Part shown: positions 17,257-26,863 of the stretch, one piece after another
How the letters are laid out: the number at the start of each line of letters is the position of its first letter
How positions within the stretch are numbered: the first letter of the stretch is position 1
Assembly (NCBI GenBank): GCA_040770625.1
Contig: JAXGIW010000001.1
Span: forward strand, 62,001 to 126,000
DNA: 64,000 bases
Origin: 58-81 sp012729145
GTDB lineage: Bacteria; Synergistota; Synergistia; Synergistales; Thermovirgaceae
Direction of reading: 5' to 3'
Made by a program: the position numbers and the translations under genes
The notes under the pieces: model-generated
The model's input: only the letters and a program-made list of their open reading frames with translations
What the model was told of the DNA's origin: nothing
Database searches by the model: none

Positions 17257-17406
17257 CTACTTCGTTTCCTTGTGCAAGGTATGAGCCTTGCACCACTTGC
17301 AATACTTCTTCTTCTCCAGCTTCTTCTGCTGTTTCTTCTTGTTGACGGTGGTCACGTAGTTACGGCGCTTGCACTCGGTACACTGGAGCCCGATCTGGTC
17401 TGCCAT
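17257..17406 (-). CDS. rpmG: 50S ribosomal protein L33
   Basis: 49 residues. It shows two CxxC pairs (LQCTECKRRNY and YCKWCKAHT), the zinc-binding type of L33, and the basic middle NKKKQQKKLEKKK. Typical length is 49-55 aa. ATG at 17406 is 34 bp after the tuf stop, with AGAGG about 11 nt upstream. The order tuf-rpmG-tRNA-Trp-secE-nusG is conserved. Confidence 0.95.
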   Translation of the reverse strand: MADQIGLQCTECKRRNYVTTVNKKKQQKKLEKKKYCKWCKAHTLHKETK

Positions 17407-17440
17407 GAATTGTCGAACCTCTTCTCACAATAAAGTTGGA

Positions 17441-18646
17441 TCAGTTATCGAGTATCTCTGTGACGACGCCGGCGCCGACGGTCCTGCCGCCCTCGCGGAC
17501 CGCGAAACGCAGCCCCTGGTCCATGGCGATGGGCTGGATCAGCTTGACCTCAAAGGTCGCGTTGTCTCCCGGCATTACCATCTCGACACCTTCGGGCAGC
17601 TTGATGTCTCCCGTCACGTCGGTGGTCCTGAAGTAGAACTGCGGCTTGTAACCGCTGAAGAACGGCGTGTGACGGCCGCCCTCCTCCTTCTTCAGTACGT
17701 ACACCTCGGACTTGAAGTGCTTGTGGGGCGTGATGCTGCCAGGCTTCGCCAGTACCTGTCCACGCTCCACGTCGTCCTTGCCTACGCCCCGCAGAAGAAC
17801 TCCAACGTTGTCCCCTGCCCTCGCGTCGTCAAGGATCTTCCTGAACATCTCAAGCGACGTGGCAACCGTCTTCTTGATGTCTTCCTGCATACCGATAATA
17901 GCCACTTCGTCGCCGCCCTTGATGATTCCGCGCTCTACCCTGCCCGTCACAACAGTGCCCCTGCCCGTAATGGTGAATACGTCCTCGATGGGCATCAAAA
18001 ACGGCCTGTCCACTTCACGTACCGGCTCAGGAATGTAGCTGTCGCACGAGTCCATCAGCTCCCAGATCGACTTGCACCACTCGTTCTCCCGGGTCATCTC
18101 GTCGCTCTCGAGAGCCTTCAGGGCTGATCCCCTGATGATCGGCACTTCGTCCCCGGGAAATTCGTACTTGTTCAGAAGGTCCCTGATCTCCATCTCCACC
18201 AGATCCAGAAGTTCCGCGTCGTCCACCATGTCCACCTTGTTCATGAATACCACCAGCGCAGGCACGTTCACCTGGCGGGCAAGCAGTACGTGCTCCCGCG
18301 TCTGCGGCATAGGACCGTCTGCCGCCGATACCACCAGGATCGCTCCGTCCATCTGGGCCGCTCCGGTGATCATGTTCTTGATGTAGTCAGCGTGACCCGG
18401 GCAGTCTATGTGAGCGTAGTGCCGCTTCTCCGTCTGGTACTCCACGTGGGCTATATTGATCGTGATACCACGCTCGCGCTCTTCCGGCGCCTTGTCAATC
18501 TGGTCAAAAGGCGTGAAATCCGCCCAACCCACTGACGCCAGCGTCTTCGTTATCGCCGCCGTCAACGTCGTCTTGCCATGGTCTATGTGACCGATCGTTC
18601 CTATGTTCAGGTGCGGCTTCGTCCTGTCAAAATGCTCCTTCGCCAT
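17441..18646 (-). CDS. tuf: Elongation factor Tu
   Basis: 401 residues with all GTPase motifs: GHIDHGKTTLTAAIT (G1), the DCPGHADYIKNM G3 region, and FMNKVDM (G4). It delivers aminoacyl-tRNA to the ribosome. ATG at 18646 follows GGGAGGGTTTTACAAG; the longer frame adds 20 non-homologous residues and is rejected. The P-loop has Ile where many EF-Tu have Val. It is co-transcribed behind tRNA-Thr(TGT), tRNA-Tyr and tRNA-Thr(GGT) from the promoter near 19050. Confidence 0.98.
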   Translation of the reverse strand: MAKEHFDRTKPHLNIGTIGHIDHGKTTLTAAITKTLASVGWADFTPFDQIDKAPEERERGITINIAHVEYQTEKRHYAHIDCPGHADYIKNMITGAAQMDGAILVVSAADGPMPQTREHVLLARQVNVPALVVFMNKVDMVDDAELLDLVEMEIRDLLNKYEFPGDEVPIIRGSALKALESDEMTRENEWCKSIWELMDSCDSYIPEPVREVDRPFLMPIEDVFTITGRGTVVTGRVERGIIKGGDEVAIIGMQEDIKKTVATSLEMFRKILDDARAGDNVGVLLRGVGKDDVERGQVLAKPGSITPHKHFKSEVYVLKKEEGGRHTPFFSGYKPQFYFRTTDVTGDIKLPEGVEMVMPGDNATFEVKLIQPIAMDQGLRFAVREGGRTVGAGVVTEILDN

Positions 18647-18753
18647 CTTGTAAAACCCTCCCGTCCCTTTGATTTCCTGCCCAAAAGGCAACATGAGACA
18701 CACCAAAAGAGACCCGAAACCGGCTTATTCCCGAGTCCGGATCTCTTGAATTC

Positions 18754-18829
18754 TGGAGCCGACTTCCGGACTCGAACCGGAGACCCCATCCTTACCATGG
18801 ATGTGCTCTACCTGCTGAGCTAAGTCGGC
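18754..18829 (-). tRNA. tRNA-Thr (GGT)
   Basis: Acceptor GCCGACT/AGTCGGC, anticodon stem CATCC/GGATG with loop ATGGTAA (anticodon GGT), T discriminator, encoded CCA. Confidence 0.95.
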
Positions 18830-18843
18830 GAAATGAGAACGAA

Positions 18844-18928
18844 TGGTGGGGGGAGGAGGATTCGAACCTCCGTAGACGGAGTCGGCAGATTTACAGTCTG
18901 CTGCCTTTGACCGCTCGGCCATCCCCCC
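18844..18928 (-). tRNA. tRNA-Tyr (GTA)
   Basis: 85-nt class II tRNA with a long variable arm. Acceptor GGGGGGA/TCCCCCC, anticodon stem GCAGA/TCTGC with loop CTGTAAA (anticodon GTA), encoded CCA. Confidence 0.95.
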
Positions 18929-18945
18929 ACGATATCGCTATTCAC

Positions 18946-19021
18946 TGGAGCCGGCGATCCGACTTGAACGGACGACCTGCTGATTACAAGTCAGCTGCTC
19001 TACCAACTGAGCTACGCCGGC
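18946..19021 (-). tRNA. tRNA-Thr (TGT)
   Basis: Acceptor GCCGGCG/CGCCGGC, anticodon stem GCTGA/TCAGC with loop CTTGTAA (anticodon TGT), encoded CCA. First gene of the tRNA-tuf transcript. Confidence 0.95.
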
Positions 19022-19034
19022 GGAACGCTCATGT

Positions 19035-19062
19035 ATTATATCGTGCGAAACGCTGTTGTCAA
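19035..19062 (-). promoter_or_regulatory. Promoter of the tRNA-tuf-secE-nusG operon
   Basis: Minus-strand TTGACA (19062-19057), 16-bp spacer, TATAAT (19040-19035), 13 bp before tRNA-Thr. Both hexamers are perfect consensus. Confidence 0.88.
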
Positions 19063-19167
19063 CTTGCTCCACAACAAAGAAAGGCAGGCAGTACTGGATT
19101 ATAATAAGGGGGGAAGATGCCCCGGCAGGTGCATGGACAACGCCGGAAGAGGGAGGTCGCCCGGGTC

Positions 19168-21039
19168 ATGAGTTTCTCCCAGGTAACGGTGATCGTCATT
19201 CTCATCTCGGCCATGGTCCTTTTCGTGTGGGGAAGGTGGCGCCATGACGTGGTGGCCATGGGTGCCCTGCTGGGCTGCGTCTTTACGGGCCTGGTGCCTG
19301 GAACGGAAGCTTTCGCAGGGTTCGGACACCCCGCCGTCGTCACCGTGGCCAGTGTCCTGGTGCTCAGCTACGGTCTGCAGATTACGGGAGCAGTGAACTT
19401 CCTGGCGGACAGGGTCCTGCCCGAGAAGGCTGGTCCTGGCATCAGCATCCTCGCTCTTACTGCCCTGGGCGCCATTCTGTCGGGATTCATGAACAACGTG
19501 GGCGCCCTTGCCCTCCTGATGCCGGTGGCTATCCAGATAGCGGAGAGGAACGATATCCCGCCGGGGAAGGTTCTTATGCCCCTCTCTTTCGGTTCCATCC
19601 TGGGAGGCACGACCACTCTCATAGGCACACCCCCGAACCTGATAATCTCCGGCTTCAGGAGTCAGGCGGGTTTCGGCTCCTTCGGAATGTTCGACTTCAC
19701 CCCCGTCGGCGCGACGGTAGCCTTCATCGGTGTTCTCTTCGTGGGGATCATAGGGTGGCGCCTTGTCCCTGAACGGCGAGAGAGCGGCTCCGAGAGCTTC
19801 GAGACCGGGGCATATCTCAGCGAGGTGAGGGTCTCGGAGGGAAGCCCTGCGGTGGGCAAAAGGGTCAGGGAAGTGGAGGATTTGCTCGACGAGGCCGACG
19901 CGCAGATCCTCGGAATGGTCAGGGGCGACATGCACTTTTCGGCTCCAAGCCAGACCCTGCTTCTGAGGGTGGACGACATCCTTGTCATTGAGGCCGAACC
20001 GGAGGGGCTCTCCGCCTCGCTATCAAAGCTCAAGCTAAAGCTTGAGGAGGCCCTGACCCCCGAAGAGGCCGAGGAGACGGCCAGGAAAAAGCGGGAGATA
20101 TGCGAGAGGTACAAGCGCTCTTGCCCTCCCCCCGAGGAAGAGGAGAACGGAGATAACGGAGAAAAGAAGAAAAAGAGGCCCGAGGACTTCGTAATTCGAG
20201 AGATGGTCCCTGCTCCTCACTCCAGCATCGAAGGGCTTTCCGCGACCGATCTCAGGCTGAGGACCCGGTTCGGCATAAATCTCCTGGCAATATCCCGCAA
20301 GGGGTACAGGTCGATCAAACGCCTCAGGACAACCCCGATCCACGCCGGGGATGTTCTCCTGCTTCAGGGTACACCGGAGGCCCTGTCAGACTTCGCCTCC
20401 CAGTACGACTGCCTCCCTCTGGCGGCGAGAGACATCAGGGTCCCAAGGAAGGGGGAGGTCTTCGCGGCATCCACAGTGATGGCGGTATCGGTGGCGCTGG
20501 CGGCTTTCGGCGTTGTCCCCGCCGCCGTGGCCTTTGCGGCTGGCGCCCTGGCAATGGTCCTTTTCAGGATCGTACCTCTCCGCTCCGTCTACACCGCCGT
20601 GGACTGGCCGGTGGTGATCCTCCTGGCGGCCATGCTCCCCGTGGCAGGAGCCATGGCATCCACCGGTGTGGCGGACCTGATCGCCCGGTCCCTGCTGGTT
20701 ACCGTAGCAAGGGGTAAGGCCGTAGCCGCCCTTGCCGTTGTCCTGGCCTCGACAATGGTCCTGACGGACTTCATGAACAACGCCGCCACCGCAGCTGTTA
20801 TGGCGCCCATATCGATGAGCGTCGCCCTCCAGCTGGGTGTGAACCCCGACACTTTCCTGATGGCCGTGGCCATAGGCGCCTCATGCGCCTTCCTTACACC
20901 CATCGGGCACCAGAACAACACCCTGATCCTGGGACCGGGGGGGTTCTCCTTCAGCGACTACTGGAAAATGGGACTCCCGACAGACCTGCTGGTGATACTG
21001 GCCGCTGTACCGATGCTCACGCTGGTCTGGCCGCTTTAG
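19168..21039 (+). CDS. SLC13/DASS-type sodium:anion permease with RCK_C domains
   Basis: About 623 residues. The N-terminal half has five or more membrane helices with GFMNNVGALALLMPVAI and GGTTTLIGTPPNLIISG, a pair mirrored near the end by TDFMNNAATAAVMAPI and SCAFLTPIGHQNNTLI; these are the inverted-repeat motifs of the SLC13 (dicarboxylate/sulfate/phosphate) family. Between the halves are two TrkA-C/RCK_C regulatory domains (around residues 210-285 and 365-420). Substrate is unknown; dicarboxylate or sulfate are usual. ATG at 19168 is chosen, with GGGAGG about 12 nt upstream; the frame upstream of it lacks homology. It is divergent from the tRNA-tuf operon and ends 12 bp before the convergent PII-like gene. 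Confidence 0.82.
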   Translation: MSFSQVTVIVILISAMVLFVWGRWRHDVVAMGALLGCVFTGLVPGTEAFAGFGHPAVVTVASVLVLSYGLQITGAVNFLADRVLPEKAGPGISILALTALGAILSGFMNNVGALALLMPVAIQIAERNDIPPGKVLMPLSFGSILGGTTTLIGTPPNLIISGFRSQAGFGSFGMFDFTPVGATVAFIGVLFVGIIGWRLVPERRESGSESFETGAYLSEVRVSEGSPAVGKRVREVEDLLDEADAQILGMVRGDMHFSAPSQTLLLRVDDILVIEAEPEGLSASLSKLKLKLEEALTPEEAEETARKKREICERYKRSCPPPEEEENGDNGEKKKKRPEDFVIREMVPAPHSSIEGLSATDLRLRTRFGINLLAISRKGYRSIKRLRTTPIHAGDVLLLQGTPEALSDFASQYDCLPLAARDIRVPRKGEVFAASTVMAVSVALAAFGVVPAAVAFAAGALAMVLFRIVPLRSVYTAVDWPVVILLAAMLPVAGAMASTGVADLIARSLLVTVARGKAVAALAVVLASTMVLTDFMNNAATAAVMAPISMSVALQLGVNPDTFLMAVAIGASCAFLTPIGHQNNTLILGPGGFSFSDYWKMGLPTDLLVILAAVPMLTLVWPL

Positions 21040-21050
21040 CCAGACCGGAC

Positions 21051-21353
21051 CTAGCCGACCTCATCGGCGCTATGGATGAAGGCCTTGATACCGGCCTTTC
21101 TGACGTAGGGCTCCTCCCTGAAGGTTTTGTAGCGCTCGATAACCCCGTCGATAGTCCCTTCGGAGCCGAAGATCATTAAGACCCAGTTCCGTCCGGGGAA
21201 AACGGCATCACCCCAGTGGGTCTTGTTCCCAACGTTATCCTTTCCCAGCACATCCCGCCAGACGGTGTACCCCTCCACACCGTCCCTGTCGAGCACCCTT
21301 TCCATGAGGTCTTCTCCTATGCTTTCATTGCAAATGATCCATAGCATCTTCAT
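21051..21353 (-). CDS. Small PII-like protein at the end of the efflux operon
   Basis: 100 residues with alternating strands and helices suggesting a ferredoxin-like fold as in PII and DUF3240-type proteins; no database comparison was possible. Its ATGA start overlaps the RND transporter stop by 4 bp, so it is translationally coupled to the pump. A conserved-looking core is GDAVFPGRNWVLMIFG and it ends KAGIKAFIHSADEVG, similar to the K-(x)-x-x-F-x strand of PII-like sensors. Small PII-like proteins are known beside some heavy-metal and other RND pumps. The role (ligand sensing or pump modulation) is inferred. The ATG at 21353 follows GGGAGGCTGC. Confidence 0.6.
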   Translation of the reverse strand: MKMLWIICNESIGEDLMERVLDRDGVEGYTVWRDVLGKDNVGNKTHWGDAVFPGRNWVLMIFGSEGTIDGVIERYKTFREEPYVRKAGIKAFIHSADEVG

Positions 21354-24300
21354 GATCGAGCAGCCTCCCTGGCCTCCACGAACCTGGGCTGTTTTCTGAT
21401 CTTCTCTTCGACAATGCTGTAGACAACAGGGACCAGGAGCATGGTCACAAGCATGGAGACAAGGAGACCACCCATGACCGAGACCGCCAGGGGGCGCCAA
21501 ATCTCCGCTCCCTGCCCACGGCTTAAAGCCATGGGCAGCATTCCGAAGAAGGTTGTCAGGGTGGTCATGAAGACCGGCCTGAGACGCCTTCGTCCCGCCT
21601 CGGCTATGGCGTCCCTGAGACGGGCACCCCTGGCCCTGACCAGGTTGATGTAATCCACCAGCACTATAGCTATATTGACCACGATACCCACGAGCATGAT
21701 GATCCCCAGCAGGGCCTGCATGGATATGTAGAGCCCCGTCACGAGGAAGGCGAAGACCACTCCCGTTAGAGCAAAGGGAATGCTGAAGAGGATGACGAAG
21801 GGATCCAGGTAGGCCTCGTACTGACCCGCCATGACCATGTAGACAAGCATTATGCCGAGCAAGACCAGAAGTCCCATCTGCTGGAAGGCATCCTGCTGTT
21901 CCCGGATCTGGCCTCCAAAGGATACCCTGACACCCTCGGGGATCTCCATGGCCTCTACCATCCTCCTGGCATCGACGGTCACCTCTCCCAGAGAACGCCC
22001 GTGAACGTTGGCGCCGACGGTGACGTACCTCTGCCTGTTCTTGCGCTCGATCTGCGGCGGGCCAACCTCATCCTTCATCATCGCCACAGAAGAAAGCCGG
22101 ACAGGAGCCCCCGATCCTGATGGCACGGTCAACCTGCCGAATATCTCCCTGTTGTTCCTCTGTTCTCCTCTGAGCCTCACCCTGATGGGGAAGTCGTTCT
22201 CCCCCTCCCAGAAGGATTCGCTGGTCTCGTAACCGGCGAAATAGATCCTCGCCGTACGTGAGATCGCGGCGGTGTTCACGCCCAGGTGGGCAGCTTTTTC
22301 CCTGTCGGGTTCCACCCATAGTTCCGGCCGGTCCTGCCTGCGGCTGACAGAGATGTCCGCCGTGCCGGGTATCTCGGCAAGCCCCGACGCGATCATCTCC
22401 GCAACCCCAGTCACCTGTTTCAGGTCGTCGCCATAGATTTCTATATCCAGCGGCTTTGAGCCCATGAACATCGCCTTGATCGGAGAACTGACCAGCACGG
22501 TCATATCCTCGATGCCCGGCTTGGTACGGATCCAGTTCCGGATATCGTTGGCTATTTCGAAGGCGGACCTGTCCCTTTCGTTCTTGTCCACAAGCTTGAT
22601 CCCTATGGTGCCGATGTTGGGTCCGGCCTGCTGACCTACTGCGACGGAGAAGCCCCCCTCCTCCATTCCGTCCATTCCGAAGACCAGTTGAGCCTCGGGA
22701 ATGGTCTCCTGGCAGTAGGAGACCACCTCCCTGACCAGTTCATCGGTTACCTCCAGCCTGGTACCCTCGGGAAGGGAGAAGGTTATGGAGATGTCTCCCG
22801 TGTCCGGATCCGGGGTAAGTTCAGTGCCGATGGTGCGGAACCCCAGGAAGGTGAGAAGGAGCAACAGAAGAGCCGATGCGATGACCTTCTTTCGGTTCTC
22901 AAGACCCCAGACCAGCATGGATGAATAGATATCCTCCATGGCGGAGAAGAATCTCTCAGTGACCTGGTGTATCCCCAGTTTTCCCGGCTCCCGCCCGAAG
23001 AACTTGCTCGCCATCATGGGAATGAAGGTAAGGCTCACGAAGAGCGATGCCGATACGGCCAGCACCATGACAACCGTGAGGGCCGAGAAGAAAACACCTA
23101 CCAGTCCGGATAAAAAGGCCAGGGGCAGGAGAACCACTATGGTCGTCAGCGTCGAAGCGAACAATGCAGAGCCGATCTCGCTGGCTCCCAGGACCGCCGC
23201 GACCCGGCGTCGGCTGCCCTGCTCTATGTGGAAGATGATCTGGTCGGTGGCGACGATAGCGTTGTCCACGACCATACCGCTCGCCATGGCGAGAGCCGAG
23301 AGGGTAAATATGTTTATCGTGTAGTCAAGACGCCCCATGGCGATGAAGGTGATGATCAGCGAGAAGGGTATGGCCCCGGCCACGATCAGTGATGCCCTGA
23401 ATCTCTTCAGGAACGCCCAGGTGACGAGAAAGACCAGCGCGATCCCCGCCATCAGGGACCTTCCGAGGTTGGATATGGCGTTCATGATAAAGTCGGCGGT
23501 GTTCATGACCACCTCGTACTCAACGTCAGAGGGGAAGCTCTCCTCCCTGAGAGAGGCCAGCCTGTCCAGTACCATCCGGGAGACCTCGATGGTGTTGGCG
23601 TCACTGTTCTTCATTATTATCATTACGACGGCGGCCTTGTCGCCCTGCCAGCCGTTCATGGTCAACTCCCTGTATCCGTCCCTTACTTCGGCGATGTCGC
23701 CGATCTTGACGGGGTTGCCCTTATGGATCCCCACGATGGTGTTCCTTATCTCCTCCACCGATGAGAACCTGCCCGGCACCCTGATGAAATATTCCGTCTG
23801 TCCTTCTTTCAGGGAACCGGCAGGGATATTTAGGTTCTCCCTCTCGAGAACGCCTGCTATGGTATCGGGTGACAAACGGAAGGCCTCGAGCCTGTCGACA
23901 TCGAGGAGGACCTGGATCTCCCTTCCGACGCCTCCGAAGACGAGGACCTGGCCTACTCCCGGAACCCTGGACAGCTCCTCGACGACGTTCTTGTCAACGA
24001 AGTGGGAGAGCCCCTGGTAGGACCTTTCGGCGGTCATGGTGACCTCCACGACGGGGATAGTCCCCGACGTTATCCTGAGGACAACCGACTCCTCCGCATC
24101 GGAGGGAAGTTCCCTCTTGGCAAAGTTGACGGCATCCCTCACGTCCCCGGCCCGGACGTTCAGATCCACACCCCATTTGAACTTAACCGAGACCACAGAG
24201 ATGTTGTCGATGGACTTGGAGATTATATCGTCCACCCCCTCCAGCATGGAGAGGCTGTTCTCCATAACCTTCGTTATCCTCTGCTCCACATCGCTCGCCG

Positions 24301-24463
24301 AGGCTCCGGGCCAGGGGGTTATCACTGTCATGACGGGCGGCTCGATCTTCGGCAGAAGATCGAGCTGCAGGTTGAGGAAAGATATGGAACCTATGACCAG
24401 GACGGCGAGAAAGACCATCAAGGTCATAATGGGGCGTTTGACGGAGATCTCGGGGAGCTTCAC
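21350..24463 (-). CDS. RND efflux transporter (AcrB/HAE1-type)
   Basis: 1037 residues, standard RND length, with twelve predicted membrane helices and two large periplasmic loops (about residues 35-335 and 555-860). Helix 4 carries GMVVDNAIVATDQ, which has one of the two adjacent aspartates of AcrB (DD becomes DN). It begins MKLPEISVKRPIMTLMVFLAV. It should use the proton gradient to expel drugs, bile acids or other hydrophobic compounds through a TolC channel. GTG start at 24463 overlaps the adaptor stop by 4 bp. It is the third structural gene of a tetR-tolC-MFP-RND-PII operon. Confidence 0.92.
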   Translation of the reverse strand: MKLPEISVKRPIMTLMVFLAVLVIGSISFLNLQLDLLPKIEPPVMTVITPWPGASASDVEQRITKVMENSLSMLEGVDDIISKSIDNISVVSVKFKWGVDLNVRAGDVRDAVNFAKRELPSDAEESVVLRITSGTIPVVEVTMTAERSYQGLSHFVDKNVVEELSRVPGVGQVLVFGGVGREIQVLLDVDRLEAFRLSPDTIAGVLERENLNIPAGSLKEGQTEYFIRVPGRFSSVEEIRNTIVGIHKGNPVKIGDIAEVRDGYRELTMNGWQGDKAAVVMIIMKNSDANTIEVSRMVLDRLASLREESFPSDVEYEVVMNTADFIMNAISNLGRSLMAGIALVFLVTWAFLKRFRASLIVAGAIPFSLIITFIAMGRLDYTINIFTLSALAMASGMVVDNAIVATDQIIFHIEQGSRRRVAAVLGASEIGSALFASTLTTIVVLLPLAFLSGLVGVFFSALTVVMVLAVSASLFVSLTFIPMMASKFFGREPGKLGIHQVTERFFSAMEDIYSSMLVWGLENRKKVIASALLLLLLTFLGFRTIGTELTPDPDTGDISITFSLPEGTRLEVTDELVREVVSYCQETIPEAQLVFGMDGMEEGGFSVAVGQQAGPNIGTIGIKLVDKNERDRSAFEIANDIRNWIRTKPGIEDMTVLVSSPIKAMFMGSKPLDIEIYGDDLKQVTGVAEMIASGLAEIPGTADISVSRRQDRPELWVEPDREKAAHLGVNTAAISRTARIYFAGYETSESFWEGENDFPIRVRLRGEQRNNREIFGRLTVPSGSGAPVRLSSVAMMKDEVGPPQIERKNRQRYVTVGANVHGRSLGEVTVDARRMVEAMEIPEGVRVSFGGQIREQQDAFQQMGLLVLLGIMLVYMVMAGQYEAYLDPFVILFSIPFALTGVVFAFLVTGLYISMQALLGIIMLVGIVVNIAIVLVDYINLVRARGARLRDAIAEAGRRRLRPVFMTTLTTFFGMLPMALSRGQGAEIWRPLAVSVMGGLLVSMLVTMLLVPVVYSIVEEKIRKQPRFVEAREAARS

Positions 24464-25506
24464 CTTCTGTACACCTCTATCCTGGTCCCGTCCCTGATAT
24501 TCCTGGACCTGGTGGTGATCACTTCTTCGCCGGGCTCAAGACCTTCGGTGACCTCTACGAAACCCTCCTGTTCCAGTCCGGTGACAATGATGCGAAGAAC
24601 GGCCTTGCCTTCTTCTGCAACGTAGCACGCAGTCTCGCCGGTACCAGCCAGGCGGCTGACAGCCTCACGGGGGAGCACCATGGCCTTTCTCCCGCCGGAG
24701 GTTATCCTGGCCCTGGCGAACATTCCGGGCAGGATGGTCCCTTCGGAGGGTAAGGTCACCTCTACCTTACCCGTACGGGTTGCGGGATCTATGACGGGGG
24801 AGATATTGGAGACAACGGCCTCGAACTCCCTTTCCGGGATGGCATCCACCGAGAGAATGACCCTGTCTCCGATACCTATGTCCGGGAACTGCCTTTCGGG
24901 GACGGCACCCACGGCCTTTACTCTGTCCTGCCTGAAGATAAGGAAGGCCGGCCCCTGCGCGGCCGTATCGCCGGGGTCGATGGAACGCCTTGCCACAATG
25001 CCATCCGTCGGAGCTGTTATGGTATGATAGCTGCTCATTATCCTGGCCTGCTCGTAGGCGGATCTTGCCTGCATGTAACGAGCTCTGGCCTGGTCTGCAG
25101 CCTGTCTGCTTACCACTTCATCCTCGTATAGGGACTGGTAGCGTTCGTGGTCGGCTGCTGCGGTCTCGAAAAAGGTCCTGGCCTCATCGAGCTGCTGTCT
25201 GATCAGGCTGGTGTCGAGGGATGCCAGTGGCTGCCCCTTCCTGACCCTGTCCCCTTCGGAGACGAATACCTCCAGAACGGTCCTCCCGGGAACCTTGGGA
25301 ACGACGGCCGACTGCTCCTCGGGCATGATGCTGGCGGTAAACTCCACAACCTCGGCAAGGTCCATCTCCCGGAGTGAGACGGTTTCCACCCTTGCGATCT
25401 CCTCTTCGGGGAGAGCGCTCTTGACCTGTTTCTGCTGATACCCCCTGAAAACGATAAGTCCTGCGAAGATCGCAACAATTAATATCAGAACCAGCGTCTT
25501 TCTCAT
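24460..25506 (-). CDS. RND periplasmic adaptor (membrane fusion protein)
   Basis: 348 residues. An N-terminal membrane anchor (TLVLILIVAIFAGLIVF) is followed by the lipoyl-like half motifs VPGRTVLEVFVSEGDRVRKGQPLASLD and TAPTDGIVARRSIDPGD bracketing an alpha-hairpin of about 65 residues, then beta-barrel and membrane-proximal domains. It links the RND pump to TolC. ATG at 25506 (AAAAGG eight nt upstream) is preferred; the GTG at 25515 that overlaps the tolC stop is possible. Overlaps the RND gene by 4 bp. Confidence 0.92.
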   Translation of the reverse strand: MRKTLVLILIVAIFAGLIVFRGYQQKQVKSALPEEEIARVETVSLREMDLAEVVEFTASIMPEEQSAVVPKVPGRTVLEVFVSEGDRVRKGQPLASLDTSLIRQQLDEARTFFETAAADHERYQSLYEDEVVSRQAADQARARYMQARSAYEQARIMSSYHTITAPTDGIVARRSIDPGDTAAQGPAFLIFRQDRVKAVGAVPERQFPDIGIGDRVILSVDAIPEREFEAVVSNISPVIDPATRTGKVEVTLPSEGTILPGMFARARITSGGRKAMVLPREAVSRLAGTGETACYVAEEGKAVLRIIVTGLEQEGFVEVTEGLEPGEEVITTRSRNIRDGTRIEVYRR

Positions 25507-25511
25507 GTCTA

Positions 25512-26861
25512 TCACCTTTTATCCCCGAGGGTCTTTTGTTCCTCACCAAGTGCCAGTTTCATGTCGGACCAGGCCTTCAACGCGTCGTAGACGGCGTCGA
25601 CGAGCTGGGTTCTCGATCCGGAGAGGGCCACCCTGGCGTCGAGTACGTCGATGCTAGTCCCCACCTGGGCCGAGTACCTTGCCACAGCCATTCGGTGATC
25701 CTCCTCCGCGAGGGTCACCTGTGACCTGGCAACCTCCAGGCGCTGCAGGGCCGATCGGAGATCGAGGGAAGCTACCGATACCTCCAGGTCCACCTGGTGC
25801 TTCATGTCCTCCACCCGCTGCAAAAGTTCGTCAGCCAGAGCAAGGGCTTCATCCTTTCGGGCCTTTGACTTGCCTCCATCGTAGAGTTTCCATTCCGCCA
25901 CAATGGAGATCTTCCAGTCGTCCATTGCGTCGGGGTAGAAGGTCTGCCCCACCGATAAGGCGTCTCCCTGGAAATAAACCGAGGGCCCCTTCTCTCCCAC
26001 GGCCGCTGCGGCCATGGACCTTGCCGATCGCACCGAAGACTCGAGAGCCCTGAACTCGGGGCGGTTTGCCAGGGCTGCTGTAACAGGGTCCAGAGGCATT
26101 TCGATGGAGCCCGGCTCACTCCGCGGTTCGGGGAGCCGGTACCTGCCTCTGATGGTCGTGCCGACAGACCTTTCAAGAGCGCTGAAAGCGACCTCTATGC
26201 CGCTCTCCGCCCGGATAAGGTTAAGCTCCGCTTCGGAGACGGCCACTTCAACCCTCAGGAGCTCGTTCTTTGCCACTATTCCGTTCCTGTAGAGGGCCTC
26301 GACCCTCCTCCTGTGCTCCTGTGCCAGCTCATAGGCCTCTTCGGCCACGGAGGCCCTGGCCCGAGTCCTCTGGAGTTCGAAGAAAGCGTTCCTTGACGCG
26401 TGGGCAACGAGCTGGGCCGTCCTCTGCGATTCGGCCCTTACCGCATCGACGGAGAGTTCGGCGGCACGGATGCTGTTCTCCACAGCACCGCTACTGTAGA
26501 TGAGCCAGGAGAGGGAAAGGGCCGTCCTCCAGGTCTTGCGGAATCCACCAAGAGCATAACCTTCAAGGAATGGATCATTGGTCACCAAAGGGTATTGAGG
26601 ATCGCTGTAGGTCTCCTGGTAAAGAGCGGAGACCGAAAGTACGGGAGCCTTCCCTGAGGATGCCCCCCTTGCCCTGGCTCTTGCCTGTTCAACTCTCTTG
26701 TCGGCGATAGTTATCTGGGGGTTGTTCTCCATCGCAAGTGATACCACCAGGGCCTCGTCCAGCAGGAGCCCCGTATCGGCCCATGCCCTTCTTCCCAGGG
26801 CGATCACCAGAAGGGATAACATCACAAAAATAATTGCAAGGTATCTTCTTTGCCGCGTCAT
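25512..26861 (-). CDS. TolC-family outer membrane efflux protein
   Basis: 449 residues with a signal peptide (hydrophobic core YLAIIFVMLSLLVIALG, cleavage near RAWA) and two OEP repeats rich in long amphipathic helices, for example RAESQRTAQLVAHASRNAFF and its duplicate in the second half. It forms the trimeric outer-membrane tunnel of the tripartite pump, so it indicates a diderm cell. ATG at 26861 with GAGG upstream; 2 bp after the tetR stop. Confidence 0.9.
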   Translation of the reverse strand: MTRQRRYLAIIFVMLSLLVIALGRRAWADTGLLLDEALVVSLAMENNPQITIADKRVEQARARARGASSGKAPVLSVSALYQETYSDPQYPLVTNDPFLEGYALGGFRKTWRTALSLSWLIYSSGAVENSIRAAELSVDAVRAESQRTAQLVAHASRNAFFELQRTRARASVAEEAYELAQEHRRRVEALYRNGIVAKNELLRVEVAVSEAELNLIRAESGIEVAFSALERSVGTTIRGRYRLPEPRSEPGSIEMPLDPVTAALANRPEFRALESSVRSARSMAAAAVGEKGPSVYFQGDALSVGQTFYPDAMDDWKISIVAEWKLYDGGKSKARKDEALALADELLQRVEDMKHQVDLEVSVASLDLRSALQRLEVARSQVTLAEEDHRMAVARYSAQVGTSIDVLDARVALSGSRTQLVDAVYDALKAWSDMKLALGEEQKTLGDKR

Positions 26862-26863
26862 CT